NCBI RefSeq assembly: GCF_003062295.1
Contig: NZ_PYCN01000016.1
Location: 1 to 64,000 of the forward strand
Direction: 5' to 3'
From: Bradyrhizobium algeriense
GTDB lineage: Bacteria; Pseudomonadota; Alphaproteobacteria; Rhizobiales; Xanthobacteraceae
DNA length: 64,000 nucleotides
Under the pieces are notes generated by a model that was given only the letters and a program-made list of their open reading frames with translations, searched no databases and was not told the DNA's origin. Shown piece by piece: positions 33,648-41,466 of this stretch. The position numbers and the translations under genes are program-made. How positions within the stretch are numbered: position 1 is the stretch's first letter; every line of letters starts with the position of its first letter.

Positions 33648-34019
33648 ATGACCAACACGCCGATCCAAACCTCGCGCGACTGGCTCGGGAGTATGCACAC
33701 CAACTTGCTGGCGTGGTGGCTGCCTCACGCAGCCATTCTTGCCGGCTTGTTTGTTCCTGTATCTGTTCGCGCCCTGATCTGGATCATCGGCCTCATTTGG
33801 ATGGGCACGGCGTGCATATTGAACGCGAGGCGGTGCAACCGCACGCACTGCCGCTACACCGGCCCATATTATCTTGCGATGATCGTACCTGTCTTCGTGT
33901 TGGGCATGGGGATCGTTTCAGCAGGCATTTATGGATGGATTTCTTTGGGCGTGTTTATTGTTGGCGGGAGCGGGCTCATATGGCGGGCCACAGAGCGGAC
34001 ATGGGGGAAGTTCTCTTAG
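33648..34019 (+). CDS. Small membrane protein linked to mer genes
   Basis: A 123-residue protein with three or four hydrophobic spans and a Cys-containing loop, ACILNARRCNRTHCRYTGPY, near residues 55-74. The Cys and His residues between spans could bind a soft metal. It lies 6 nt after the GDCCVxC gene in the same operon. I do not recognise a named family; co-occurrence with MerT and MerP suggests a role in metal handling (inference). Confidence 0.65.
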   Translation: MTNTPIQTSRDWLGSMHTNLLAWWLPHAAILAGLFVPVSVRALIWIIGLIWMGTACILNARRCNRTHCRYTGPYYLAMIVPVFVLGMGIVSAGIYGWISLGVFIVGGSGLIWRATERTWGKFS

Positions 34020-34096
34020 TGTGATAGCCGGACGTAGCTGCGCGACGTCCGTTGTGGGTCATTGCGCCCTGGTATCAGCCCACCAAGGCGGTCGCC

Positions 34097-34303
34097 TCAG
34101 CTACAACAAGCGCCCCTACCGTTTTCTTGGATCGGCGGGCACGGCACGGTCCCGTAGGAGCAGAAGACGCAGCAATCGCCGGGCTGCGGCTTGAGCCGGG
34201 CACCGCAGCCGCCGCAGTCATAAAAGAACCGGCAAGCGTCGGTCGGCATGGTCTCCGTGGCTTGGTGCCCGCACTCCGGGCAGGTCAGGGTCGATTGAAG
34301 CTG
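34097..34303 (-). CDS. GDCCVxC domain protein, second copy
   Basis: About 68 residues, clearly a paralogue of the protein at 33417: TCPECG, METMPTDACRFFYD-like core and GDCCVFCSYGTVPCPP. The GTG at 34303 has AGAGG upstream and aligns with the paralogue's start; an ATG at 34339 would add 12 residues. It faces the mer operon at the right edge of the island, just before the phoR end. Confidence 0.75.
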   Translation of the reverse strand, partial: QLQSTLTCPECGHQATETMPTDACRFFYDCGGCGARLKPQPGDCCVFCSYGTVPCPPIQENGRGACCS

Positions 34304-34388
34304 CACCGCGTCGCCTCTGCTTTTCGGTAAGCATAGCACAACAGGTTGGACGGCTGACCTTCAAGAGGCCCGATTTGGGAGACCACCC

Positions 34389-35690
34389 CTAACCTGCAGA
34401 AGGCGCCTTGGCCTGGGGAAAACAGGCGGTAAAGACCGCGCCGTTTTTGGGCACGCTTTCGATCAAAAGCCGGCCGCGATGGCGGTTAAGAATATGTTTC
34501 ACCAAGGATAAACCGAGCCCGGTTCCGCCCTGCGCGCGGCTGTCGCCGACATCGACCCGGTAGAAGCGCTCGGTCAGCCGCGGCAGGTGTTCCGGGGCGA
34601 TGCCGGGGCCGAAATCCCGGACCATGATACGGACTTCCGGCGCGCCCTCGCTGGACGTGGCCTGGGTCAGGGAGACAATTACCCGCCCGCCGGACGCGCC
34701 ATATTTGAGCGCGTTCTCGATCAGGTTCTCGAACAGCCGCAGCAGTTCCTCGCGGTCGCCCGCGATGGTCACCGGCACAGTCGGCAGATCGATCTCGATT
34801 TCGACCTGGCGTTCCCGGGCGAGCGGCTCCAGCCCGTCGGCGACCTGGCGAATGATCGGCACGATATCGACTGACGCGTCGGGCCGGACATGGGCCGACA
34901 ATTCGACCCGCGACAGCGAAAGCAGATCGTCGATCAGCCGCGCCATTCGCGTCGCCTGCGTATGCATGATCGACAGGAAGCGTTCGCGCGCCTTGGCGTC
35001 CTCCTTGGCAGGACCCTGCAGCGTATCGATGAAGCCGGACAGCGCCGCCAGCGGCGTCCGCAGTTCGTGGCTGGCATTGGCGACGAAATCAGCACGCATT
35101 TCCTCGACCCGCCGCAGCGGCGTCTGGTCGTGGAATGTCATCAGCATGCATTTCTCGGTGCCGCCGAACAGCGTCGGCACCGGCACCGGCGTGATGATCA
35201 GTTCCATCCAGCGGTCGACCGGCACCTGGTCGTGGTAGCTCGCCCGGCGCGGTTCGGTGGTCGCGATCGCCTCGCGCAAAGCGGTGATGATTTCGGGCGA
35301 GCGCAGCGCGAACTGGGCGAGCTCGTTCTTGCGCAGCGCAGGCGCGAGCTGGGCGGCCGCCGCGTTGAGATGGATGACGCGGCCGGCGCGGTCGAGCAGC
35401 ACGGCCGGATCCGGCATGCCGGCAACGACGGCGCTGACGGCGGCAGACTCCACCGGGCTGACGGCGCGGACGTCGTCACGCGAGGCCGCCACATGATGCA
35501 GCCGCCACGGCACCAGCGCTGCGGCGGCGATACAGATGAAAACAGCCACGGCGCGCGCCAGCGAGAGATCGGCCAGCACCACCAGCGCGCAAAGCGCGAG
35601 GCCGGCGGCGAGCAGGATGATCGCCGAATGCCGCAACCGGTCCGGCCACGGTGCAAAGAAGGAGGCAGAGCTGGAATCGTCTATCGCCAT
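34389..35690 (-). CDS. phoR: Phosphate regulon sensor histidine kinase PhoR
   Basis: Membrane kinase of 433 residues that phosphorylates PhoB in low phosphate. Two N-terminal membrane helices (about 20-62), a PAS-like region (about 85-190), the H-box VANASHELRTPLAALSG, N-box LFENLIENALKYG, and DFGPGIAPEHLPRLTERF and GTGLGLSLVKHIL. Its 3' end is the sequence repeated at 29952-30055. The metal island now separates it from pstS. Confidence 0.95.
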   Translation of the reverse strand: MAIDDSSSASFFAPWPDRLRHSAIILLAAGLALCALVVLADLSLARAVAVFICIAAAALVPWRLHHVAASRDDVRAVSPVESAAVSAVVAGMPDPAVLLDRAGRVIHLNAAAAQLAPALRKNELAQFALRSPEIITALREAIATTEPRRASYHDQVPVDRWMELIITPVPVPTLFGGTEKCMLMTFHDQTPLRRVEEMRADFVANASHELRTPLAALSGFIDTLQGPAKEDAKARERFLSIMHTQATRMARLIDDLLSLSRVELSAHVRPDASVDIVPIIRQVADGLEPLARERQVEIEIDLPTVPVTIAGDREELLRLFENLIENALKYGASGGRVIVSLTQATSSEGAPEVRIMVRDFGPGIAPEHLPRLTERFYRVDVGDSRAQGGTGLGLSLVKHILNRHRGRLLIESVPKNGAVFTACFPQAKAPSAG

Positions 35691-35732
35691 GGCGCAGGCT
35701 TTTCCTCTATTCGCGAAGCCCCCGCCGCGTCA

Positions 35733-36794
35733 TCAAGCGCCCGTGTCGCCACGCTCGCGCACATAGACGGCGGCCTCATGCCTCGTCGGCTCGGCGTCGG
35801 CGCCCGCCGCCAACTGGCGCAGGCGCTTCGATCGCGCGCCGAGGATAATCTCCCGAAGCGTCAGCAAGATTACAGATATGACAAAGGGCCCGATATAATA
35901 GAGGACGCGGAACAGCAGCATGCCGGCGAGCAGTTCCTCCCGGTCCATCTGCCAGAGCCCGACCAGCATGGCGGCATCGAACACGCCGAGCCCGCCCGGC
36001 GAATGGCTGGCGAACCCCAGCAGCGTGGCCGAGACGAAGATGACAGCGACGACGACAAAGCCCACATTGGGCTCGTCCGGCACCAGCACATACATCGCCA
36101 GCGCACAGAAGCCGAGATCGACGATGCCGATGGCGATCTGCAGCAGCGTCAGCGGCCCGCCCGGCAGTGTGACCGTCCACGGTCCGCGGCCGACCCCGCG
36201 CGGCTGAACCCAGACCCAGGCCACATAGCCGACCAGTCCGAGCAGGATGCCGAACGCCGCCACGCGATTGAGCCAGACCGGGAGCTGATCGATCGAGGCG
36301 GCGGCTTCCGGGTGATAGGCGATGCCCAGCCCCAGCACTGCGGCGTTGCCAAGCCAGAAGGTCAGCCCGGCGAGGAAGCAGATCTTGGCGACGTCGATCG
36401 CGTTCAGCCCCCAGGCCGAATAGATCCGGTAGCGCACCGCGCCACCGGTGAAGACGCTGGCGCCGACATTGTGTCCGATTGAATAGGAGGTAAAGGCGGC
36501 AAGCGCGTTGACGCGGTAGGGAATGCGGCCCTGGCCGATCGCGCGCACCGCGAACCAGTCATAGAAGGTCAGCGTGAAATAGCCCGCCGCCACGAACAGG
36601 GCCGCCAGCGCGATCTGGCGCGGCTCGGTGCCCTTGATGGCGTCGATCACCTCATCGGCGTCGATGCCGCGAAGCATGTGATAGAGGACGTAGCACGCAA
36701 CGGCGATCACCGTGATGCTGATCAAGACCCCGAGCTTGTGCAGGACCTGCTTCTGGCGCAGAAACGATATCGCCCTGCGTATTGCTTCCAGCAT
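35733..36794 (-). CDS. Lysylphosphatidylglycerol-synthetase-TM/UPF0104 family membrane protein
   Basis: A 353-residue protein with about eight to nine hydrophobic helices. It has the phrases AFTSYSIGHNVGASVFTGGAV, KICFLAGLTFWLG and GFASHSPGGLGVFDAAMLVG, typical of the YbhN/MprF flippase-domain family. No LPG-synthetase catalytic domain is attached. These proteins are thought to move lipids or isoprenoid-linked molecules. It lies 42 nt upstream of phoR on the same strand, so it may share its transcript. Confidence 0.8.
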   Translation of the reverse strand: MLEAIRRAISFLRQKQVLHKLGVLISITVIAVACYVLYHMLRGIDADEVIDAIKGTEPRQIALAALFVAAGYFTLTFYDWFAVRAIGQGRIPYRVNALAAFTSYSIGHNVGASVFTGGAVRYRIYSAWGLNAIDVAKICFLAGLTFWLGNAAVLGLGIAYHPEAAASIDQLPVWLNRVAAFGILLGLVGYVAWVWVQPRGVGRGPWTVTLPGGPLTLLQIAIGIVDLGFCALAMYVLVPDEPNVGFVVVAVIFVSATLLGFASHSPGGLGVFDAAMLVGLWQMDREELLAGMLLFRVLYYIGPFVISVILLTLREIILGARSKRLRQLAAGADAEPTRHEAAVYVRERGDTGA

Positions 36795-37072
36795 CTACAC
36801 CTCGAATTGCGCTTATGCGACGACGGCAATGGCCTGAACCCCGCCTACGCTACGCTGCTCCCCTGCCCCTCTGGTAGCGCGTTTTGAGCCGGAGTGGAAT
36901 TCGCCTGACGAGAATAAAACACGCTTCTTCAACATATTAGGCGCCAGTTGACGACGGTAGAAGTACGGTTTTGCAGCAATCCCGCCGCCCGACGGCGATT
37001 CGGGACCATAGCCGGCGCCGGTCAACAACCTGTGACAATGATGTCGGTGAAGCTGGCCAGCTCATGCTGCGG

Positions 37073-37375
37073 TCAGGCCGACGGCGCACTGCGCGAGACC
37101 ACCCAGTCGCGCAACCATGATCCGACCGCACAGCCGCAGAGATAAAACGCGAACATGATTAGTCCGAGGTCGAGCCAGTAGCCGAAGCGGCCGGGCACGA
37201 CGCGCGCCAGCGCAGCGCCAATCAGCGCCGCGACCAGGGCCGAAAGCGCCCATCGCAGCTTCCGCGGGACGCCTTTGCCGTGCTGAACCACTGAAATCCA
37301 GCCCATGGCGAAGCCGAGCAGCACCGATGCCAGCAACCAGCCCCAGTAGAATGTGGTCAGATAGGCCATGCTCAC
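37073..37375 (-). CDS. Small membrane protein after the OmpA/BON gene
   Basis: A 100-residue protein with three hydrophobic spans, including WGWLLASVLLGFAMGWISVV near the N-terminus, and a GCAVGSWLRDW end. The first ATG (37375) overlaps the OmpA stop by 4 bp and fits coupled translation. Function unknown; the coupling suggests it works with the envelope protein. The 278 bp between it and the next gene hold no gene that I can see. Confidence 0.7.
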   Translation of the reverse strand: MSMAYLTTFYWGWLLASVLLGFAMGWISVVQHGKGVPRKLRWALSALVAALIGAALARVVPGRFGYWLDLGLIMFAFYLCGCAVGSWLRDWVVSRSAPSA

Positions 37376-38766
37376 TTCACCACGAAATCGATGCGGCGGT
37401 TCTGCGCCTTGCCCTGGTCGGTATCGTTAGCCGCAATCGGCTGCGTCGAACCATAGCCGACCGCGCTGAACCGGTTGGCCGGCAATCCCGCCTTGACCAA
37501 ATAGTCGGCAACCGCCTGGGCACGCTTCTCGGACAGGGCCTGGTTGGCCGCCTCCTCGCCGTTGGTATCGCTATGTCCTGATATCTCGATATTGGCGGTC
37601 GGACAGCGCAACGCGGTTTCGATCAGGCGGTCGAGCAGGCCGGCGGAATCCGCGACAATGTCGGCCTTGCCGGATTCGAAGCGGATCCGGGCCTTGCCAA
37701 GCAGTTCGGAGAATAACTGCTGGCAGACGGTCGCATCCACCGGCGCGGCGGGCGGCTTGACCGAGATTTCCGGCTTGAACTGCCAGCCCTGCGGAAAGTC
37801 CTTGCCGAGGCCGGCGCGGATCTGAACGGCGGCGGCTTCATAAAGCGCATCGCCCGACAGCTTGACCTCCCGGTCGGAGATGACGAGCGTGCCGGTCGAC
37901 AGCCGCGACAGCGCGCCGAGCGCGGGCACCACCGCGGCGGCAAAGCCCACGGGGGCGCCGACGCTCGCCTTGAGGTTGTCGACGACCTTTTCGCTGAAGA
38001 ACTTGCGCCCCGCCGCCGCCACCAACGCGGTGTGGGCGCCGTTGTCAGGCACGTTGCCGGTCAGCGTCAGCGTCACCGCGACCGGATCCTTGTAGGCCTG
38101 CAAGATGTAAGGCGGAGCCTTGACCTCGTTGGCCGCGACCGAAAAGCCCTCGGGCAGATTTTTCAGCGCGGCGCCGATAGCTTCTCGGCCGCCGAGTTCG
38201 CGCGCCATGCCGGACAGGCTGACCTTGGTGTCCGACAGCGTGATCTTGCCATCCTTCAGCTTGCCGACCTGCTCGAGCAGCAGCAGCGCGGCATTGTCGA
38301 AACGCGGCGGCGCGCCGCGCGACAGATTCATCCGGTCGACCACTTCGACGCCGCCGAGGCTGGCGCGGGCCGCCTCCATCAAGCGGCCCTTGCTCGCCGG
38401 CAGCGGCGAACTGCCCGACAGCGTCACCCGCAGGACGTCGCGTTCGGCCGACCAGACAAACGGCGCGGCTTCGGGAACGAGCCGGGTTTCGTCGTTAACC
38501 AAGCGCACACCCGGCACGGTTTCCACCGACGCCACCGCACTCTGCCGGCCGTCTTCCGAGAAAGCATCCGCCGCAAGGCTCACGTCGCGGCCTGCGACCG
38601 AGATTCGCCTTTTGTCTAGGATGGTGTCCTTGAGGGCGGCGGTCGAGCGCTGCGCCAGATCGGCTTCAAGCGGTTCGGTGCTCGTCCAGCCCGCGATAGC
38701 CCAAAACATGACCAAAGGAATGACGCCCGGCCACCATTTGCCACTCCACCTGAAAAGTCCGTGCAT
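37372..38766 (-). CDS. OmpA-family/BON-repeat envelope protein
   Basis: A 464-residue protein with one N-terminal membrane anchor (WWPGVIPLVMFWAIAGW), several BON-like repeats between about 40 and 310 (ALKDTILDKRRISVAGRDV and similar), and a C-terminal OmpA peptidoglycan-binding domain with IRFESGKADI, EISGHSDTNG and NRRIDFVV. The design is like ArfA-type proteins: a membrane anchor, BON modules that may bind lipid, and a wall-binding end. Start 38766 is the ATG closest to the anchor. Confidence 0.85.
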   Translation of the reverse strand: MHGLFRWSGKWWPGVIPLVMFWAIAGWTSTEPLEADLAQRSTAALKDTILDKRRISVAGRDVSLAADAFSEDGRQSAVASVETVPGVRLVNDETRLVPEAAPFVWSAERDVLRVTLSGSSPLPASKGRLMEAARASLGGVEVVDRMNLSRGAPPRFDNAALLLLEQVGKLKDGKITLSDTKVSLSGMARELGGREAIGAALKNLPEGFSVAANEVKAPPYILQAYKDPVAVTLTLTGNVPDNGAHTALVAAAGRKFFSEKVVDNLKASVGAPVGFAAAVVPALGALSRLSTGTLVISDREVKLSGDALYEAAAVQIRAGLGKDFPQGWQFKPEISVKPPAAPVDATVCQQLFSELLGKARIRFESGKADIVADSAGLLDRLIETALRCPTANIEISGHSDTNGEEAANQALSEKRAQAVADYLVKAGLPANRFSAVGYGSTQPIAANDTDQGKAQNRRIDFVVK

Positions 38767-38934
38767 TCGAGTTCCCGCCGGGGTCCGGAACGGAGAGAAA
38801 ACAAACCCTTGCGGGGCTGTCAAACCCGAAATGTCGTGAGGGCCGAAACGCTCTGAAATTGGTCAGGCTAACTGTTTCTTCAGCGGTCTTTCGCTAATTT
38901 CACTCCGTAAATAACCGGGCATCCCCGCATCTCG

Positions 38935-39993
38935 ATGAAACTGCTTCGCAACACCGTCATCCGCGCCGGACTGGAAGCGCTGTACTTCTCCGGAGCGCAT
39001 TACCTGCTGCGACCAATCTTCGCAGGTGTCGGCGCCATTTTCATGCTGCATCACGTCCGCCCCCGCCGCGACGACGGGTTTCAGCCCAATCATCATCTCG
39101 AGGTCGAGCCGGAGTTCTTGCGGGCGATGCTGGCGCATCTTCGTAACCTCGACGTCGACATCGTCACCTTGGACGAGGTGCATCAGCGGCTCCAGCAGCG
39201 CAAATTCGCGCGGCGCTTCGCCTGCTTCACCCTCGACGACGGCTATCGCGACAACCGCGATTTCGCTTTGCCGGTGATGCGCGAATTTGACGCGCCCCTC
39301 ACCGTCTACGTGACAAGCGATTTTGCCGAAGGCACCGGGAGGTTGTGGTGGGTCGCGCTCGAGCGGTCGATCGCCAAGGCATCCTCGATCGAAGTCCCGA
39401 TCGGCGGCACAGCTACCCGCCTCGATACCTCGACGCCGGCCGCCAAGCAGGCGGCCTTCGACCACATGCACGAATGGCTGCGCGCGCTGCCGACCGAACA
39501 CGACATGCAGCGTGAAATCTCCGCGCTATGCACGCGATATGAGGTGGACGAGACTCCGATCGCCCGCGAGTTCTGCATGTCCTGGGAGGAATTGAAGGCA
39601 TTCGCTGATGATCCCCTGGTGACGATCGGCGCGCATACGATCACGCATTGCAATCTGGCGCGGCAGAGCGAGGAGACCGCTTCGTTCGAACTGGCCACCA
39701 GCCGCGCGCGGATCGAAGCTGTGTTGCAGCGGCCGGTGCTTCATCTCGCCTATCCCTATGGCGACCGGATCGCGGCGGGCCGGCGTGAATTCGCCCTGGC
39801 GAAGGCCGCCGGATTCAAGACCGCGGTCACGACGCGGCCGGGCATGATTTTTCCGGAAAGCGCCGATCACATGACCGCGCTGCAGCGGGTTTCGATCAAC
39901 GGCAATTACCAGGATGCGCGCATCCTCCCGGTCCTGACCTCCGGCGCCGCCACCGCCATGTGGAACGGGTTTAGGCGCATCGACGCGGCGTAG
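38935..39993 (+). CDS. Polysaccharide deacetylase family protein (NodB homology domain)
   Basis: A 352-residue protein. The catalytic motif TLDDGYRDNRDFALP and the second metal motif GAHTITHCNL are intact, and a further motif, LAYPYGDR, is present. Such enzymes remove N- or O-acetyl groups from cell-envelope sugars. There is no clear cleavable signal; the N-terminal part is mildly hydrophobic. It is transcribed alone, divergent from the OmpA/BON gene. Confidence 0.85.
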   Translation: MKLLRNTVIRAGLEALYFSGAHYLLRPIFAGVGAIFMLHHVRPRRDDGFQPNHHLEVEPEFLRAMLAHLRNLDVDIVTLDEVHQRLQQRKFARRFACFTLDDGYRDNRDFALPVMREFDAPLTVYVTSDFAEGTGRLWWVALERSIAKASSIEVPIGGTATRLDTSTPAAKQAAFDHMHEWLRALPTEHDMQREISALCTRYEVDETPIAREFCMSWEELKAFADDPLVTIGAHTITHCNLARQSEETASFELATSRARIEAVLQRPVLHLAYPYGDRIAAGRREFALAKAAGFKTAVTTRPGMIFPESADHMTALQRVSINGNYQDARILPVLTSGAATAMWNGFRRIDAA

Positions 39994-40002
39994 GGTTTCT
40001 GG

Positions 40003-40094
40003 CCGTAGCCCGGGTGGAGCGCAGCGCAACCCGGGGCCATCTCACAAGCTGACAGACTTATCCCGGATTGCGCTTCGCTCCGTCCGGGCTACGG
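40003..40094. repeat. Interspersed palindromic repeat (CCGTAGCCCGGG arms)
   Basis: CCGTAGCCCGGGTGGAGCGCAGCGCAACCCGGG is answered by CCGGATTGCGCTTCGCTCCGTCCGGGCTACGG. The GGAGCGCAGCG element inside each arm is shared with the 13357 repeat, so these families are related. Confidence 0.85.
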
Positions 40095-40163
40095 GTTCAT
40101 TTCCCTTCCTTGACTCCCCTTGCTGCCCCGCCCAAAACCACGGGCAAAGCAATGGAGGAACAC

Positions 40164-40964
40164 ATGTTCAAGGATCTGTTTTCGCTTAACGGCCGCGTCG
40201 CTCTGGTGACGGGAGGCTCGCGCGGTATCGGCAAGATGATCGCGGCCGGATTTCTCGCGCAGGGCGCGGCGAAGGTCTACATCACCGCACGCAAGGCAGG
40301 GCCCTGCGAGGCGACCGCGAAAGAACTCTCCGCCGCCTATGACGGCGAATGCATCGCGCTGCCGATCGACATCTCGACGGTCGAAGGCTGCGACAGGCTG
40401 GCAGGCGAAATCATCAAGCTGGAGCCGAAGCTCGACATCCTCGTCAACAATGCAGGCGCGGCCTGGGGCGCGGAGTTCGACGAATTCCCCGAAAGCGGCT
40501 GGGACAAGGTCATGGACCTCAACGTCAAGTCGCTGTTCTTCCTGACCAAGGCGCTGGCGAAACCGCTGCGCGCGGCGGCCTCGCACGAGCGGCCGGCCAA
40601 GGTCATCAATATTGCTTCCGTCGACGGCATCTTTGTCAATCCGAGCGAGACCTATTCCTACGCTGCGAGCAAGGCCGCCGTGATTCATCTGACGCGGCGC
40701 ATGGCGACGAAACTGGTCAAGGACAATATCAATGTCACCGCGATCGCGCCGGGCGCATTCAAGTCGGACATGAACCGGGCCGCGCGCGACCACTCGGACG
40801 AAGTCGCAAAGCGCATTCCGGCGAAGCGCATCGGTACCGACGAGGATATGGCGGGGGTGGCGATCTATCTCGCCTCACGCGCGGGCGACTACGTGATCGG
40901 CAATACCATCGCCGTCGATGGCGGCGTGGTCTACGCGAATGCGGGACTTGAGATCGCGGGGTAA
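40164..40964 (+). CDS. Short-chain dehydrogenase/reductase
   Basis: A 266-residue NAD(P)-dependent oxidoreductase. Cofactor motif TGGSRGIG, NNAG in LVNNAGAAWG, catalytic Ser in INIASVDG and the Y-x3-K in YSYAASKAAV. It ends with a GNTIAVDGGV pattern, resembling the RhlG/FabG subgroup. The ATG at 40164 is chosen for GGAGGAA upstream; the 40152 ATG overlaps that site. Monocistronic between repeats. Substrate unknown. Confidence 0.88.
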   Translation: MFKDLFSLNGRVALVTGGSRGIGKMIAAGFLAQGAAKVYITARKAGPCEATAKELSAAYDGECIALPIDISTVEGCDRLAGEIIKLEPKLDILVNNAGAAWGAEFDEFPESGWDKVMDLNVKSLFFLTKALAKPLRAAASHERPAKVINIASVDGIFVNPSETYSYAASKAAVIHLTRRMATKLVKDNINVTAIAPGAFKSDMNRAARDHSDEVAKRIPAKRIGTDEDMAGVAIYLASRAGDYVIGNTIAVDGGVVYANAGLEIAG

Positions 40965-40985
40965 GTCGTCCGGCGTCGGCGGTGC

Positions 40986-41147
40986 ACTCCCTCGCCCCGC
41001 TCTTCGCGGGGTCGAGACGAGCAAAGCTCGCCCTTAGAGGGTCGGGGGGAGGGGCTCTCTCCACCAGCGTGATCTAACGACAGACCTGTACCCCCCTCAC
41101 CCGCCGCGCGAAGCGCGTCGACCTCTCCCCGCAAGCGGGGCGAGGTT
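40986..41147. repeat. Interspersed repeat (CTCCCTCGCCCCGCTCTTC family), longer copy
   Basis: Begins like 21470-21550, with CTCCCTCGCCCCGCTCTTCGCGGGG, then GGGTCGAGACGAGCAAAGCTCG. It ends with CTCACCCGCCGCGCGAAGCGCG and GACCTCTCCCCGCAAGCGGGG. Several small GC hairpins are seen. It lies between the convergent SDR gene and the box cluster. Confidence 0.75.
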
Positions 41148-41162
41148 AAGACCTCTTACTTG

Positions 41163-41441
41163 TCAATCTTTCCCGTACTCGAAATCGGCCTTCGGCGCGT
41201 TGGGCAGTTCGCGCTCCAGCGCCTCGCGATATCGCAGACACCCGCGGAAAAATTTCGGCCAGGGCGGTACCGCCACTTCGGGCGTGACCCGCTCGGGCAG
41301 CAGGCCCCAGAGATCGGGATGGTGCCAGCACAGGTCGTGACCGGTGCTGTCCCTGTGCGTGCGGATACCCGCCCTTAGACGCTTCACCTCCGCGACCAAC
41401 TGGTCGCGGTTCAGTGTTTCAAGGTCGCTGTCGGGGTCCAT
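41163..41441 (-). CDS. Small hypothetical protein of the box cluster
   Basis: A 92-residue soluble protein starting MDPDSDLETLNRDQLVAEVK, with a helical N-terminus and the core DLCWHHPDLWGLLPER. I know homologues only as hypothetical proteins near box genes. Its ATG lies about 25 nt after boxB, so it is probably on the same transcript. No motif gives a function. Confidence 0.65.
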   Translation of the reverse strand: MDPDSDLETLNRDQLVAEVKRLRAGIRTHRDSTGHDLCWHHPDLWGLLPERVTPEVAVPPWPKFFRGCLRYREALERELPNAPKADFEYGKD

Positions 41442-41466
41442 GTCACTGCTCCCCGATTGCGGGGGG

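Larger units (their letters stand above)
30055..34388. mobile_element. Candidate metal-resistance island inserted at the 3' end of phoR
   Basis: A 4.3-kb block separates phoR from pstSCAB-phoU-phoB. It is bounded by the phoR 3'-end repeat (left, decayed) and the true phoR terminus (right). It carries only transport and regulatory genes of metal type: an ArsR-like regulator, MFS permease, membrane protein, MerR, MerT, MerP and two GDCCVxC proteins. No integrase or transposase is seen. Island status is inferred from the repeat and the gene content. Confidence 0.65.

Noticed and set aside
30055..34388. Integrase or transposase inside the metal island
   Set aside because: All frames were considered; each is a regulator, transporter or Cys-rich protein, and no recombinase motif was seen.
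36795..37072. Possible gene or ncRNA between the flippase-like gene and the small membrane protein
   Set aside because: Only short frames and no strong hairpin with a T-run; a GTTTTGAGCCGGAGTGG phrase resembles another interspersed repeat but too weakly to call.
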